Below, piece by piece: positions 11,364 to 23,334 of a DNA stretch of 64,000 nucleotides; position 1 is the first letter of the stretch, and every line of letters starts with the position of its first letter. The notes beneath the pieces are model-generated. The model saw only the letters and a list, made by a program, of their open reading frames with translations. It was not told where the DNA came from and did no database searches. The translations under genes and the position numbers were made by a program. This DNA is from Gordionus sp. m RMFG-2023 (lineage: Eukaryota; Nematomorpha; Gordioida; Chordodea; Parachordodidae), in assembly GCF_954871325.1 (NCBI RefSeq), contig NC_088777.1, forward strand, positions 44,927,366 to 44,991,365, written 5' to 3'.

Positions 11364-14300
11364 TTAGTCAAGATTACTATACATGTTTTGCAGTTGAGGC
11401 TTAAAAAACCTGGCTAATGATCCCCTTTTAGCTTTCATAGTGGGAGTTAAAAGATTATTTTCAACGGAAAACATGTCAGGATTTAAGTGTATGTCTTTAA
11501 TCTTTTTTTTTATAAAAATAAACATATGAATAAATGATCAATTTTATTTGTAGATTTTATCAAATTTGAGGAATATTATTATATTTTTTGAGGTTAAATT
11601 TGAATTTTAAAAGATGAAGGAGATAGAAAACATACAAATAATTTCGTAACATATAAAAAAAATCAAATCGTAAAATGAATTATAAAAAAATAATAATCTC
11701 TTCATCCTGCGGCATAAGTGTAGTTTTGGAAATTTAGTCTACTTTCGTAAATATTACAAAACTATGATTATAATTGTAAATTTCGACTTAAAAAAAACAT
11801 TTTAATAAGAAAAGAAAGCGAAAACCCAAAAATTATTATTTTTTAAACAATATAACTCGGCCAAAGGCCTGTAATAAGTGAACTAACGATGTGTGTGTAT
11901 ATATACTATTAGAATGGCGATTCGTTAATTAAAGGTGTCCATAAATAGAAGTCCGCCGTAGCGCCATTTTGTGGTTTTCACTTCGACTAATTGTCTTTAT
12001 TTATCATTATATGAATGGACATATTAATATCATATAACCAAAGTGCAAGTCACTAAATGACTCTACAGCTGATGTTGTGAATAGTCAATCTAGTAGTATA
12101 TATGTTAGCGCCAATCTGTTTTTACCGGCAAGGTATTATTTTTACAACTTTAAATCATTTTTTGAGCGAGATTTTTTTAAATTTAAAAATCGGATTTTAC
12201 TGGAAATATATACTATCATGTTTGGAATATCTATCTTATAAATTGTAGACAATTTTTTTGTTAGACTTTGAATAAGGTTCACGGAAAATTCATAGGGTAG
12301 GTAATCCAAACATGATAGAATATACTCCGGTAAAATCAAATTTTTTTAAGTTTAAAAAAAAATGCGCTCAAAAAATGATTTTAAAGTTGAAAAAAATATA
12401 ACATTGCCGGAAAAAAAGAAGCTAAAATATACATATCAATGAAGTGACCTAAAGCCCTCCATCCATAATATAAGCCACAACTTAGCGAAATCTGACACTG
12501 AGATGTTAACCAATAATAAATTAGAAAATAAACCTGCTCAAATCCCTGAAGTCCTTGTTTCTTGCCAGTTTCCTTCATATCGTCCAAAATTAGTTGTTTG
12601 ACGACTTGGTCCTTGCATATCTCGGCCCAAATTTTGCGCGTTCCGCCGCATAAATCTGAGCCCGAAACGGTAAAATGTTTGCCAAGACTGTCAGCCATTT
12701 CTTTTAAATGAGGGTGGTTAATTTGTTTGCTGGCCCAAGTGAGGACGGTGTGTTCGTTGGGAACCACGACGGCTATAAGGCAGGACTGGAATATAACGTG
12801 TAGAAAAACAAAGTATTATCTAGTATTTCTAACATCTAAAATATCATCCACATGAAAAATATTTTTTCTTGCATTGCCATAAGGAACCATGAATAGCAAT
12901 GCAATTACTTTGATGAATAGCCATCGTAATGGCTTCTTTGAAATAGAAGGCTTCAAAGCGATCACCATTTAAAAAAAAATTATTTTCAAAAAAAGTGGTC
13001 ACTTTAACAAGTGCAATTGTGATATCCCGCCTTCTTATCTCAATAAAATTTAGCTAAGAATTTTTCTAGCCAGAATTAGAAAAATTAATGTTATCAATAC
13101 ATTTTTCCAAAGGATAAATTACAAAAAATTTAGTAAACTCATTCGCGGTAGATTAAATTATTATAATTCAGAAAATTTGGTGAGAAAAAAAAAATAATTT
13201 TCTTAGAGGCAAGGGATGGACTAGTATATAAAACTAGAAAACATTGTTAAAGATTTATAAATTTGTTAATTATGCGTGTCCGAGCGATATTTACTTTTAT
13301 ACTTTCCCCATAAACGAATATCTGAGCTACGTAATGGCTGTGGGCATATATACCTTCGATCCTTTCCGGAGCAACGAATTCTCCCTGAGATAATTTGAAT
13401 ATATTTTTCTTGCGATCAATTATAGATAATGTGCCATTCTATATTTATTTTTTTACATATAAAGATTATATGGATTAATAAAATCGTGTTTGTTGGAATA
13501 TTATTTCAAGAAAAGTTCTTAATTTACTTCTTTTTTTTTAAAAAAAAATGTCCAAAAATGTAAACAATATTATAGATCGCGTATAGCTGCGCTCATTCTG
13601 TTTCACAATAGAGTACGACTGGTTGACGTATCGCATTTGAGGGAAAAATAATTGGTAAGTTATTATGAGAGGAACATTAATAGATATTACATAAATTTCT
13701 AGACTTTGCATTAAGATGGTGGTCTTAAATATATTAAAGTGCTGAATGTTTTTTAGGAGCAGGATTTTTCCGCTAATATTGAGTCTCCTATGAACTCCTC
13801 TTTTTAGGCTATATGTAAAAAAATAACCCGCTCCTATAAACCATTCACCACTTATGGTATACCTAGACCCAAAAATTATTTATAAGCAAGATCCAGAAGT
13901 TTATGTAATATTTATCGAGACCATAGATCCACCTCACATTTAAGATTACTGTTAGGCGATATGCCAACGAGTCGTTACTCTCCGTGAAACAGATAGAGGA
14001 AGCGAGCGCAGCGATCCATGGATTTCATATAATTATTATTAAGAGAAAGAAGAAAAAAAAATTTGTATTCCCTTAATAACTGTAACAATATAAATTGGTG
14101 TAATTAAAACCTTATTTAAATATTAACCTAACATTCCATTTGTTTAATGCAATTTTTTTTATAGTAGATTAGTTTAAGCATAATATATTTTAGTAATACT
14201 TACGGGTAACCATTTGCCAATGTCTCCGGTATGAAGCCACCCATCTTTGTCAATGGTCTGTGCCGTTAATTCGGGTTCTTTGTAATAACCTTGAGAGACG

Positions 14301-17300
14301 TTTGGACCCTTGACACAAATCTTTTATATAATTAGAAAATTCGAAGAATTAAGTATTATGCAGGACCGAAATTGTATAAAAGAAATGAAGTAAAGTCAAA
14401 TAATTTTACCGATGAGGAAGGCCATATTTGTTAAAATTAAAATTTATGCCTTTGCCTTAAATGGTATCTGAAGTTGAGGTTCGCGGAAGGCAAATTTTTA
14501 ACCCGAATGATCTATTTAAAATATTTTTTTAACCAGCCCTTTCGATAGTTTTTATGTAATCATATATCTTTGGCATGAATGGAAACGGAACGTGACCATT
14601 CCTTTATTTAGGGCCCATGATTTTTACATACTTTATTATAGAATAATCATAAATCCATCATGTTAATTTCGTTGGGAAAAATACTAAAATATATGCAAGC
14701 ACCCGTCCACCCAATGTTCAAATTTTTTTAAACTAAGAATATTGAAAACCCTTTAATCTAAAGGTCAAACAGGCAGGTTTAGACCGTTCCAAAAGGCAAA
14801 TTGTTTTTAAGGTGGTTGGCAGTCGAGTTTTTGTTTTGAAAACATATAGTTTGACCCGTTTATGGCAAAATCTTGAGGCTCAGATAATATATGTTTGTCT
14901 GAAATCTTGAAATAGAGGTTTTTGACACTTGTGGTGGGGTCAAAACCGATCCTCAGACCAGTTAATAATTTTAAATAAATTACCGTTAGAAAGTAAAGTT
15001 CCCATTTATTTTATAACCTTAAAGAAAAAAAGTTCATTATATTTCCTTTCACGTCGCTTTACCAAGTATAATTTATGATAAATAAATATCCTTTACAGAT
15101 AAATCCTTTTTTAAAAATAAATTGTTTTAAAAAAAACATAATCATTAGAAATGGAATCATTATCATATAAAAAAAAATAACCTCGCCTTTCCCGTTGAGC
15201 CCATATTCGTAGCCCATATCGGGCACGTCACACATCTTTATTTTGTTGCATGGCAGGGGAGGGCCGACCGAACTTCCCTTAAAATCGCCGGGCACTTGAA
15301 GTGTGCACACGCCCCCGCATTCAGTCTGCCCATATCCTTCTAGGATAACGCAGTTACCCAACACACAACGCGCGAAGGTCATGACTTGCGGACTCAACGG
15401 AGCTGACCCAACGGCTATGAAGCGTACGGCACCACCCAGCTCCGCCCGGATCGGCGCAAATACAGCGTCCCAGGGACTCGAGTCACGAATTATACCCCTA
15501 TAGATTTTACGAATTATAAATATATAAGTAAGCTCCTGATCCCCCTTTTTACTAAAAAAACGCTGTTCTTCTACGAACGATAAGATATACCATATATACG
15601 TATTATACTCAGAAAAATATTTTTATAATAATAATCACGTCAAGAGGAGAACCGCTAGTCAGCACTTTAACCCAAACGGATAATATATAAGATTTACAAC
15701 ATTTTAAATTAATTTTTTTTAAATTTTTTGTAAATATTTTTTTTAATATTTTTTTTATCATATAAAGATGTTTTTAATATAAAATGAAACCTTTTTATTT
15801 CTTCTTCTTTGGCTTTAAGGGCTACCTTAAATATCATGCTCTTTATCCAACTCTTTCTGAGAGATTCTGTAACTTTATCATGCATCTTATTGAGCATTCT
15901 TGGAACGGTAGGAAATAATGTTGGTTTGAGAATTTTCATGTCCTGAGATAAATTCCTAATGTGACCAGAAAAGAAGCCTATTCTTCCTCCGTGCATTATT
16001 ACGTTCATCTTGAAAGGAATATGATTTATTTTTATTTCAAAATTAAATTTAAAGTAGAGATCTGCAAAAGTAGGCTCAGCCCGAACGGCTTCGGGCTTAA
16101 TATTTTAAAAAAAATTCGGGCCGGCTAAGGAGGGCTTTGGAAATTTTTTTTAAAATATCTAAATTTATCAATTTTATGTTGAATTTTTAATGTAAAATAA
16201 AAATATTTGACTTTATTTATAGAAAATAGATGCCATATAACATAAATCATTTATTTTGAGTAATTATAAAAATTAATTTCTATATTTAAATATTTTAAAA
16301 ATTATTTCGGGTTCTGGTCGGGCCTTCAAAATATTTTAAAAAAATTTCGGGCCGGGCTTGAAAAATTAGACCCGATGCAGAACACTAATTTGAAGCCCCC
16401 TCTTTTAAGTATAAGTTTTTTTTAACATTTATGGAGTTCTGCGGGTTAAAAAAAAATAATAAAGTAATATAAGTGAATATAATGTTGAATGTTTTTTTTT
16501 AAAAAAAAATTACCTCAACTACCCTCTCTAACATGTGAGCCAAAGGCAGGAAAGATATATTAACAGTGTTGGGGTTGAGCATGTTATCCTAAAATAATAA
16601 TTTTTTAAAAAATCATGTCTTTTTATATTATTCAAAAAATTTGGTGGAATAAACAAATATGGGTTGGTTAAATGTGCCTATCTCTTTGAAGTTTGACATC
16701 AACAAAAAGCAAATTCAAAAGTGGAAATTTTTTCGAAAATAGAATCTTACTTTTTCTTAGAAAGAAATACGGCATTAAAATTGTCAAATTCCTATTCCAT
16801 TCTACAAATCTAGTTGTGGAATATTGAATTTTATTCAAACATCCAAATAATAAACAAAATGTTGATTTTTTTAAAAAAAATTACGAAATGACATATGAGC
16901 CCGGCGCACATAGAAAGCAAATTTTTGTGAGTCAGCATAACTCCTTTAGGGTTGCCTGTAGTACCACTGGTATAGCACACGCTACACAAATCATCCGGCT
17001 TGGGGGACTTTTTAAAATAATAATATCGATGAATTTTATGAGTTGACTATAATATAAATCGATTTAATTAAAATCGCAATCATAATTTTTTTTTTAATCT
17101 ACTAAATTTTCTAATTAAAATCATGAATTGTTTGATTAAAATCGATATTAAAAAAATCGCGTTATTGCCGTAATAAAAAGATAATAATGTAAAAAAATGT
17201 TACCACTGGCGTTTTAGGGTTCTTACGACCATCCTCCTAAAATTTTATAAAAATGATTATAATATTCAATGTGTGCATGAGATGAAATATAATATATAAT

Positions 17301-20300
17301 TTTATGTTAAATATCGCTCATTTATTTTCAAATTCAACCTGTATAAGTTTTAAAAATGAAAATAAAAAGTATACTGAGGTGATACTTTATAAAGTTTTAA
17401 ATTACATTTTTACAAAGATAAAAAACAAAACAGGTTAATAAATAAAATATTAAAACATATAAAACAAAATTCTTATTAGTCGTTCAGTTCAGTGGCTTTT
17501 TCTCTCCAGGTTGGGTAAAGTATTTTCCTTTCTAATCCCCTTTCTTCATTTCTCACGACCTCTAAGTTTTAAGATCATTCATTCCAAAACCTGGACTAAA
17601 AATGGTTTCTAGTTCTTAAAATTATGAAAAGTGGATGACAGATTCCGGTCCTTAAAATTTAAAGCGGTTTCCAAGAATGTCAAAAAATTAATCTCGAACA
17701 AATAAATAAAGCTTTTAATAAAATGAATCCCATAACATTTCTAAACAATATATATCAAGACCTACGCGCCCGGTCCGAAAAATGACATGATCTCAAAAAT
17801 CAGGGCTAGACCTAAAAATTAAAATCCGGGCTGTAAACCGGACCAAAGATGGGGGTAATAATTAAATCCGACCGGTTCCGGAAAAATACTTTTTTTCTTC
17901 TAATATCCGGGAACGGATTAAAAAATTTGGGCCACGGGTATATCTGATATACATATATAAATTACTCGCACTTCTGTTTGAACCAGTTTCCGATAATTTG
18001 AAGAAAAAAAATGAGTTTTCTGGTTCCTATAAAATCTAAAAGAATATTCTATCCCGATTCTGAGGATTAGAGATTCTGCTTCTAAACCTCCCAACAAGAG
18101 CCCCCTGCATCGGATTTTTTCTATCAGAGGAGAAAAAACCTATCCAAAGCCGGCCAACCCGAGTTTAGTCAAATCCGAACTCGGATATATCCGGTTCGTG
18201 CAAGGCCCTACTCTTAACTTACTATACCTGAATCTTCGATTAAAAATAGATTCTTTTTTAAAAAAAAAAAATTAAAGCAAGAATGTTCAAGATAACCTCG
18301 AAATCCTTCCAACTCACGATTTTTATGGTGTTTTGTGAATTCTGGATATCTTCCATGAGAGCATCTTTTTCGGTTTCATTGGATGGATGGTCTAGGTCTT
18401 CGACGAGCACAATAGTTTTTAGATAGGGATTGTGGTGCTGAATGCAATTGTCTATAACTATGCGAGCACGTTTTATGGTATCGCAAACGACGATTTTGGC
18501 CTCGGCTTTGATGATTAAAGAAAGTTAATGATTGTTGCAAATCTCATATTTTAATTTTATTTTATAATCAGTAAATTTAAATTAAATTTTAAAAATTATA
18601 AATAAAAACACGATATTAATAAATCTTTAGTTTTTCGTTGACCAAAAAAATTTTTTTACTAAAATAAATTCTGTCAAATTTTTTGGCATATCTTAATAAT
18701 TTACTTAAAACGCCATACCAAACTGTTAGGTCTTATTTATGAATGTGTAAATGAAGATAAGGGTGTAGTGAACTGAATATGCCCGCCAGTAAATTAGGAA
18801 GTTGGTGATTTGAAAAAGACATGAATGTTGGTATTGGAATGCGAAGGGTTACCTTAGAAGAATAATTTAAGGTGGTTTGAACGAAAAGCTACCAGGGATT
18901 GTGAGTGAAGAAGGCAAAATTCTATGAGAGTGGAGGGAGGGATTTTTATTGTAGCGATTATTGACATAGTAACGGTTTGAATTAAATATAAATAGGAATA
19001 AAACAATGTATCTGTATGAGACGAAATAAATCGGGATACATAGTGTACAACGATAGGCTTGTTGATAGAGAATATTAGGCTGCTCATCTAATTGAAAAAA
19101 GTAGCGAAGCTTAAACGATCAGGAAGCTTGAATTTTTAGAAGAATAAATTGGTGGAGAAATGAGAGTGCCAAAATAAATTGTGACGACTAGATTTACACG
19201 AATCCTTAAAAAGTTGCGGGATATAGAATATTATCAGAAAGCGCTGGAAAAGTTAAAGTTGATAACAAATCCATGTGAAAAGAAACGGCCCTTAAACCCT
19301 AAGTCTAGTGTCCGAATTGTTGCGACACGGAAATATAGTTTCTTTAAATGTCATTCAAAAAAATAAATCGCGAACAAGGATTTTTTTTTTAAAAAAAAAT
19401 TTATATTAAATTCTGGTAAATTATTTTTTAAAAAAAAATCAACTTTGTAATAATATGTAATTGCAGGCATCGGGTCCGAGAGTATCGTACAACGCAACAA
19501 GTACCATTGAATACATGTAGCACCCGTGTTCCGCTAATACCCACTAAAAAAAATTTAAAAGATGGAATGTAAAAAAATATAAAGGCTTGATCAATTCAAA
19601 AAAAATTAATAAATAATTTTTAGAACCAATTTGGCGCGGTTCTTTGTAATACAACGAAATTTTAATTATACTTAAATTTACAAAACATAATATTTTGTTG
19701 GTGACAAACAAATATTATGTTATCATTTCTTTCTTTCCTTCCTTCATTCTAATCGCGAAAATATATTTTTGATATCAACCCAATAATAATACGTTGCGTA
19801 TATAAAGATGACTACGTTATTTGTAAAATAAAATAGTAATTACTTCGAGTCGATTTATCGAATATATGGCAACGAAATTATTGGCTCCCGGCTTGAGACC
19901 GTAATTGATGAAGGCAGAGCCAATATGGTGAGCTCGTTCTATAAACTTTTTTTTGAAGTCAAAGAAAAGATTTTTATTTTTTTATTAAAAATACAATTCA
20001 AAAGATTTAAATCTAAAAGGGCTTAAAATTAAATTTTAAAAAAATGAAAACTTGTGAGTATTTGATCCAAGAATACGGTGAATTTGCATCCGTTCGCCAT
20101 CCAAATATATTACCATCATCTATGAAGAAGAAGAAAAAATAATCCTTTCAGAAAAGATCACTAAAAAAATAGGATAAAAATTTGCCTTATTGTAAGATTA
20201 TGCCCAAAGCTATTTATTTTTTGATTTTGTAAAATGAAAATGATCTGTCCTAGTTCACTTTATAAATCGCAACTTTTTCCAACGTAGTTAATGTAAATTG

Positions 20301-22289
20301 ATGCTTTTTTAACGATTCGAGAAAAGCAATATTTTCTTTTAATATAAGGTGATTCAGAACAAAAAAAAATGATGTGCTGTTTGGAAACTCTTCTCATGTC
20401 TAAAGGAGTAAAAAAGGCTAGCTAAGAGTAGGGGTAGCATCTGATAGTTTTTCCAAAATGAGCATTTACATAATATCTTTTTTGATTAGTTCAAAGTTAA
20501 AGCGAATTCGTCAAAAATTTTATATACTTCGCCGCGGATTTGCGCTAACTATGAATTAGGGGTAAAGCATCATTGTTTAAATTAAAGTGGGTGTTGGTTA
20601 GTATGTGGAAAAAAAAATAAGATTAAAAATATTATAAATTTGCACGATAGTTGTCTTTTCAACGCAGCGTTTAGAGACGCTCAATTTTGAAGCACTTATA
20701 AAATAAAACTGCTATATTATTTAATATATATTTTTTTAATTACTTGATAATTGAAGTCCTTTTTTGGTTATTTTGTCCAAGGTTGTCAAATCCTCCGATG
20801 GAAACTCGACTAATTTGCCATCCTTGCAAAACAGGGATACGTGTTCGCCGGTCTCTTTCTAATTTGTTTTTTGAAAGATTAACCAAAGGAGTGAGGAGAA
20901 GGAGTGTGTGCGCAAATATTTCTAAAAAAAATCAGGGTTTCCAACAGGAAATCCATATTAAGATTTCCGAGAAGCGGCTTGATTTAAATCAAAATATTAA
21001 GCGATTTATTTTAAGAAGGTTTACTTAGTAATTAAAACCCTTTTTTTTATTACCTACAGATTTTGAAAAGTAAACAAACACCCGCAGAACTACAAGGTTT
21101 TAATCCCTAATTTAAAAGACTATACAAGTTTTATTTGTATAGTATCATAGTCATATAAGGACTTTAATTATAAAAGATATAATATCACAGAAAATTTTCT
21201 TACAGTGTAATAATGCTTACATTATTAGCCATAAAGCCATCGCATTACAATTGTTTTCGCAAAAGTTTAAAACTTTCGTTTCTTTCATCAATTAATATTG
21301 TTAAAATTAAAATGTCCCTTCCTACCTTTAAGGTAAAATTTAAGTAAAAATATAAGGAAATGCAAAAAAAGGAAATTAAATTAGGCCAATTTGAATTTGT
21401 TGCGATGGTGATATCGCAAATGATTTATTTAATTTATAAAAACAAAAACGTTTTTTAATTTTAAAAGATGGTTTCTCATTTCGGACTCATGGTAATAATA
21501 TACGGTGAAAGAGGTTATTTTTTTAAAAAATTCGGCTCAATCTTCTTCTTCAGGCGTTTGCTGAAAATCCGTTAACAATTAAGGCATTTTAATTCCTCTC
21601 CAAATTTGAGCTGCTATCATTTTAATTAGCCGGCTAAAAATTAGCTTAAATGGCTAAAAACAAATTTAAAATTATACTAAATAAAATATTTATCTTTTGT
21701 ATTTATTTAAAATGAAAATTATTGTCAAAAAAAATAAATAACTTAACTCGAACAAAAAATTAGAGACTTAGGCTGCATTCATAGTGAGAACCGAATCCGT
21801 TGCGATTCAACAGCTGATCAATTTTTTGATAATTATACAATTATTGATTTTAATAACGAAAAATTGATCTCACGTACATATTTAAAAAAAACCAATCAGC
21901 TGTTAAATCGTGACGGGTCGGATCCCACTATGAATGCGACCTTATAAAGGTACACATTTGAGTATATTACTAACAACTTATAAAATTGCTTAATTTGGCA
22001 TAATAATTATTGTAAAAATAATCAAATTAAAAGCAGTTCTTGGAAATTTTAAAATAGACTTTTGGAAGAGAGTTCTGTTTCAATACCCGATTTTTGTTTC
22101 CTTTTTTGATATATATATATATATTCTTACATCGATCTCCCTGGATTGTTTGGCTATGTCTAAAAGAGGTTTGCAAGACTTTGGCATGTGAGACCAATAC
22201 CAGGCCGTCGCGCCAGCGATAGTACTAACCCCTATGGCTCCAAAGGTGCCAGCGATGATCGTCAACATGTTATTGTGGTAATCCAACAT
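11364..22289 (-). CDS. acsl: Long-chain fatty-acid--CoA ligase (ACSL1/5/6-like), complete, 15 exons
   Basis: The enzyme activates long-chain fatty acids to acyl-CoA with ATP on ER or mitochondrial outer membranes. Exons, 5' to 3' on the minus strand: 22289-22131, 20858-20744, 20119-20052, 19945-19844, 19543-19444, 18505-18297, 17236-17204, 17007-16885, 16588-16514, 16008-15791, 15497-15182, 14320-14204, 13438-13295, 12785-12534, 11501-11364. All have AG/GT borders and join in frame to 722 residues, the usual family length. Seen in order: N-terminal membrane anchor (about 8-30), AMP-binding P-loop [11 protein letters not shown] (274-284), YGQTE (456-460), GWLHTGDIG (533-541), the FACS signature [13 protein letters not shown] (553-565) and C-terminal [10 protein letters not shown] with the conserved Lys (about 700). 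Exon 7 is a 33-nt microexon. Start ATG at 22289; an alternative in-frame Met lies seven codons on. Introns host several MITEs. Paralogue identity (1, 5 or 6) is not resolvable. Confidence 0.95.
11905..12105. mobile_element. MITE, diverged copy of the 2830-3055 family
   Basis: It shares GTATATATAC, GGCGATTCGTTAATTAAAGG, GTCCATAAATAG, CGCCATTTTG and CGACTAATTGTCTTTATT in order with 2830-3055. The right end mirrors the left (CTAGTAGTATATATG). It lies in the last intron of the acyl-CoA synthetase gene. Confidence 0.55.
12122..12411. mobile_element. Long palindrome (MITE-like) in acyl-CoA synthetase intron
   Basis: About 130-bp arms pair. CCGGCAAGGTATTATTTTTA on the left is mirrored by ATATAACATTGCCGG on the right. 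TTGAGCGAGATTTTTTT and CCAAACATGATAG-type motifs also recur in inverted form around a centre near 12265. Its arms are the reference for the diverged repeats at 625, 2155 and 39660. It lies about 120 bp beyond exon 14. Confidence 0.7.
13575..14016. mobile_element. Inverted-repeat element with about 65-bp termini
   Basis: GATCGCGTATAGCTGCGCTC, CTGTTTCACAATAGAGTA and GACGTATCGC on the left are mirrored by GCGATATGCC, TACTCTCCGTGAAACAG and GCGAGCGCAGCGATC on the right. The interior has no ORF. It sits in the intron between exons 12 and 13 of the acyl-CoA synthetase gene. Superfamily is unknown because the flanking duplication is not clear. Confidence 0.7.
16055..16387. mobile_element. hAT-type MITE with GC-rich arms in acyl-CoA synthetase intron
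   Basis: The ends are TAGAGATCTGCAAAAGTAGG and GATGCAGAACACTA. Flanks ATTTAAAG (16047-16054) and ATTTGAAG (16388-16395) form an 8-bp duplication with one mismatch. The arms carry GGGCCGGGC-type motifs like the copy at 2426-2797. It starts about 46 bp upstream of exon 10 on the minus strand, close to that exon's acceptor. Confidence 0.85.
17480..18220. repeat. Degenerate GC-armed repeat in the large acyl-CoA synthetase intron
   Basis: Patches of CCGGTCCG, ATCCGGGCTG, CCGACCGGTTCCGG, ATCCGGGAACGG and CCGGTTCGTGCAAGGCCC resemble the arms of the GC-rich hAT-type MITEs, but termini and a target duplication could not be placed. CCGGTTCGTG near the right and GCGCCCGGTCC near the left may be the decayed ends. 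No exon is seen here. Confidence 0.35.
18720..19380. other. Unrecognised less AT-rich block in acyl-CoA synthetase intron
   Basis: This intronic block has a composition unlike its surroundings: purine-rich on the + strand and depleted in long A/T runs. A 61-codon + strand frame at 19181-19366 encodes a very basic peptide ([17 protein letters not shown], then a Lys/Arg-rich end). I do not recognise it. It may be the remnant of an inserted gene or transposon. Confidence 0.3.
21771..21941. mobile_element. PIF/Harbinger-like MITE with TTA duplication
   Basis: It starts GGCTGCATTCATAGTGAGAA and ends CACTATGAATGCGACC. Inner arms also pair (CAACAGCTGAT against AATCAGCTGTT, and a CGATTC / GTCGGATC region). 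TTA flanks both sides (21768-21770 and 21942-21944), the 3-bp duplication typical of PIF/Harbinger. It lies in intron 1 of the acyl-CoA synthetase gene. Confidence 0.75.
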
Positions 22290-22909
22290 CGTGATTCGTC
22301 AATTCAAAAATACTGATTGGGGAAGGGGGGAAACAACTAATATCTATCGATTATTGATTTAATAGTTTTATTGTGTATGTATAGTTATCGATTTGGTCGA
22401 AATTTTAAAAATGAAATAGGATTTAAAGAATTGTGGTATTATTAACGAAGAATTTATAGTTTAACCAATTAGAGAGGTTTCATCAAATTTAAGATTATTC
22501 GTTATTACAAAAATATTTTTTATATATTTTGACCTGGTTAGTTTTTAAGTGGCCTCCTTATTTAATTCGTATACTATATTGTAAAGATGCATTTTTTTTA
22601 AATATATAATTATTCAAATTTTGGTTTCTTTCTTTCTATCTTTGGAGTTCAAATATATTTCACTTTAGTAGCTATAGATCAGAGCCCGGCTCAGAGCACG
22701 TAAAATAATCTAACTTTCAAAAATCCGGGATGGCCTAAAAAAAATTTACAAAAGTTCTCATCGGTGTCGGGTTTAATTTATAAAAAAATTTTAAATTATG
22801 TAAATAATAGATGTAGTTATCCCAGATTTTCTTTAAAAAAATCTGTGCCTGGCTGGTTAGATGAAAATGGGTAAAAATTCGATCTTCGCGGGTCTCAAAT
22901 AAATATTGG

Positions 22910-23334
22910 TGTTGGTTGAAAAAAAGAAGAAATAAATTTAATATAATATATCAAATGTCAGTTATTTTATGACATGAACAATTAATTTTCCTTATGGGGA
23001 AGAAGGGAGAATGGGAGATCAGGAGAAGAGGCCAGCTGGTGAAGAACAAAGAATAGTGGGATTTGAACTATTTTTATGAATATGAAACATTTACAAATTA
23101 TTTTGATGTGAACATAAATAAAATATGGTATAACATGAAATTAAACAATGTGGTTGTCCCAGTTGGTAATGTTTATTGTTGGGTTTATTTAATTATTAGA
23201 AAAGGATTGTTTGGGATTGATAAGTTATATATTTTAAAGGGAAGGGTTGAGAGTAAGGGGCATTCTTCTATAATAAGTAAACATAAAAACAGATGTGCAT
23301 TCGGTAACCAACGATATCGTTATCAGTCATTCAA
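22910..23334. mobile_element. Probable solo LTR, same family as 36222-38913
   Basis: This fossil opens TGTTGGTTGAAAAAAAG and runs parallel to the LTRs at 36222 and 38589 (AAATAAATTTAATATAATAT, GACATGAACAATTAATTTTC, GGAGATTCAAC-like blocks) with clear divergence. ATTGG directly precedes it and recurs at 23335-23339, a possible 5-bp target duplication. No internal region or partner LTR is seen. It is older than the complete element by divergence. Confidence 0.6.
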
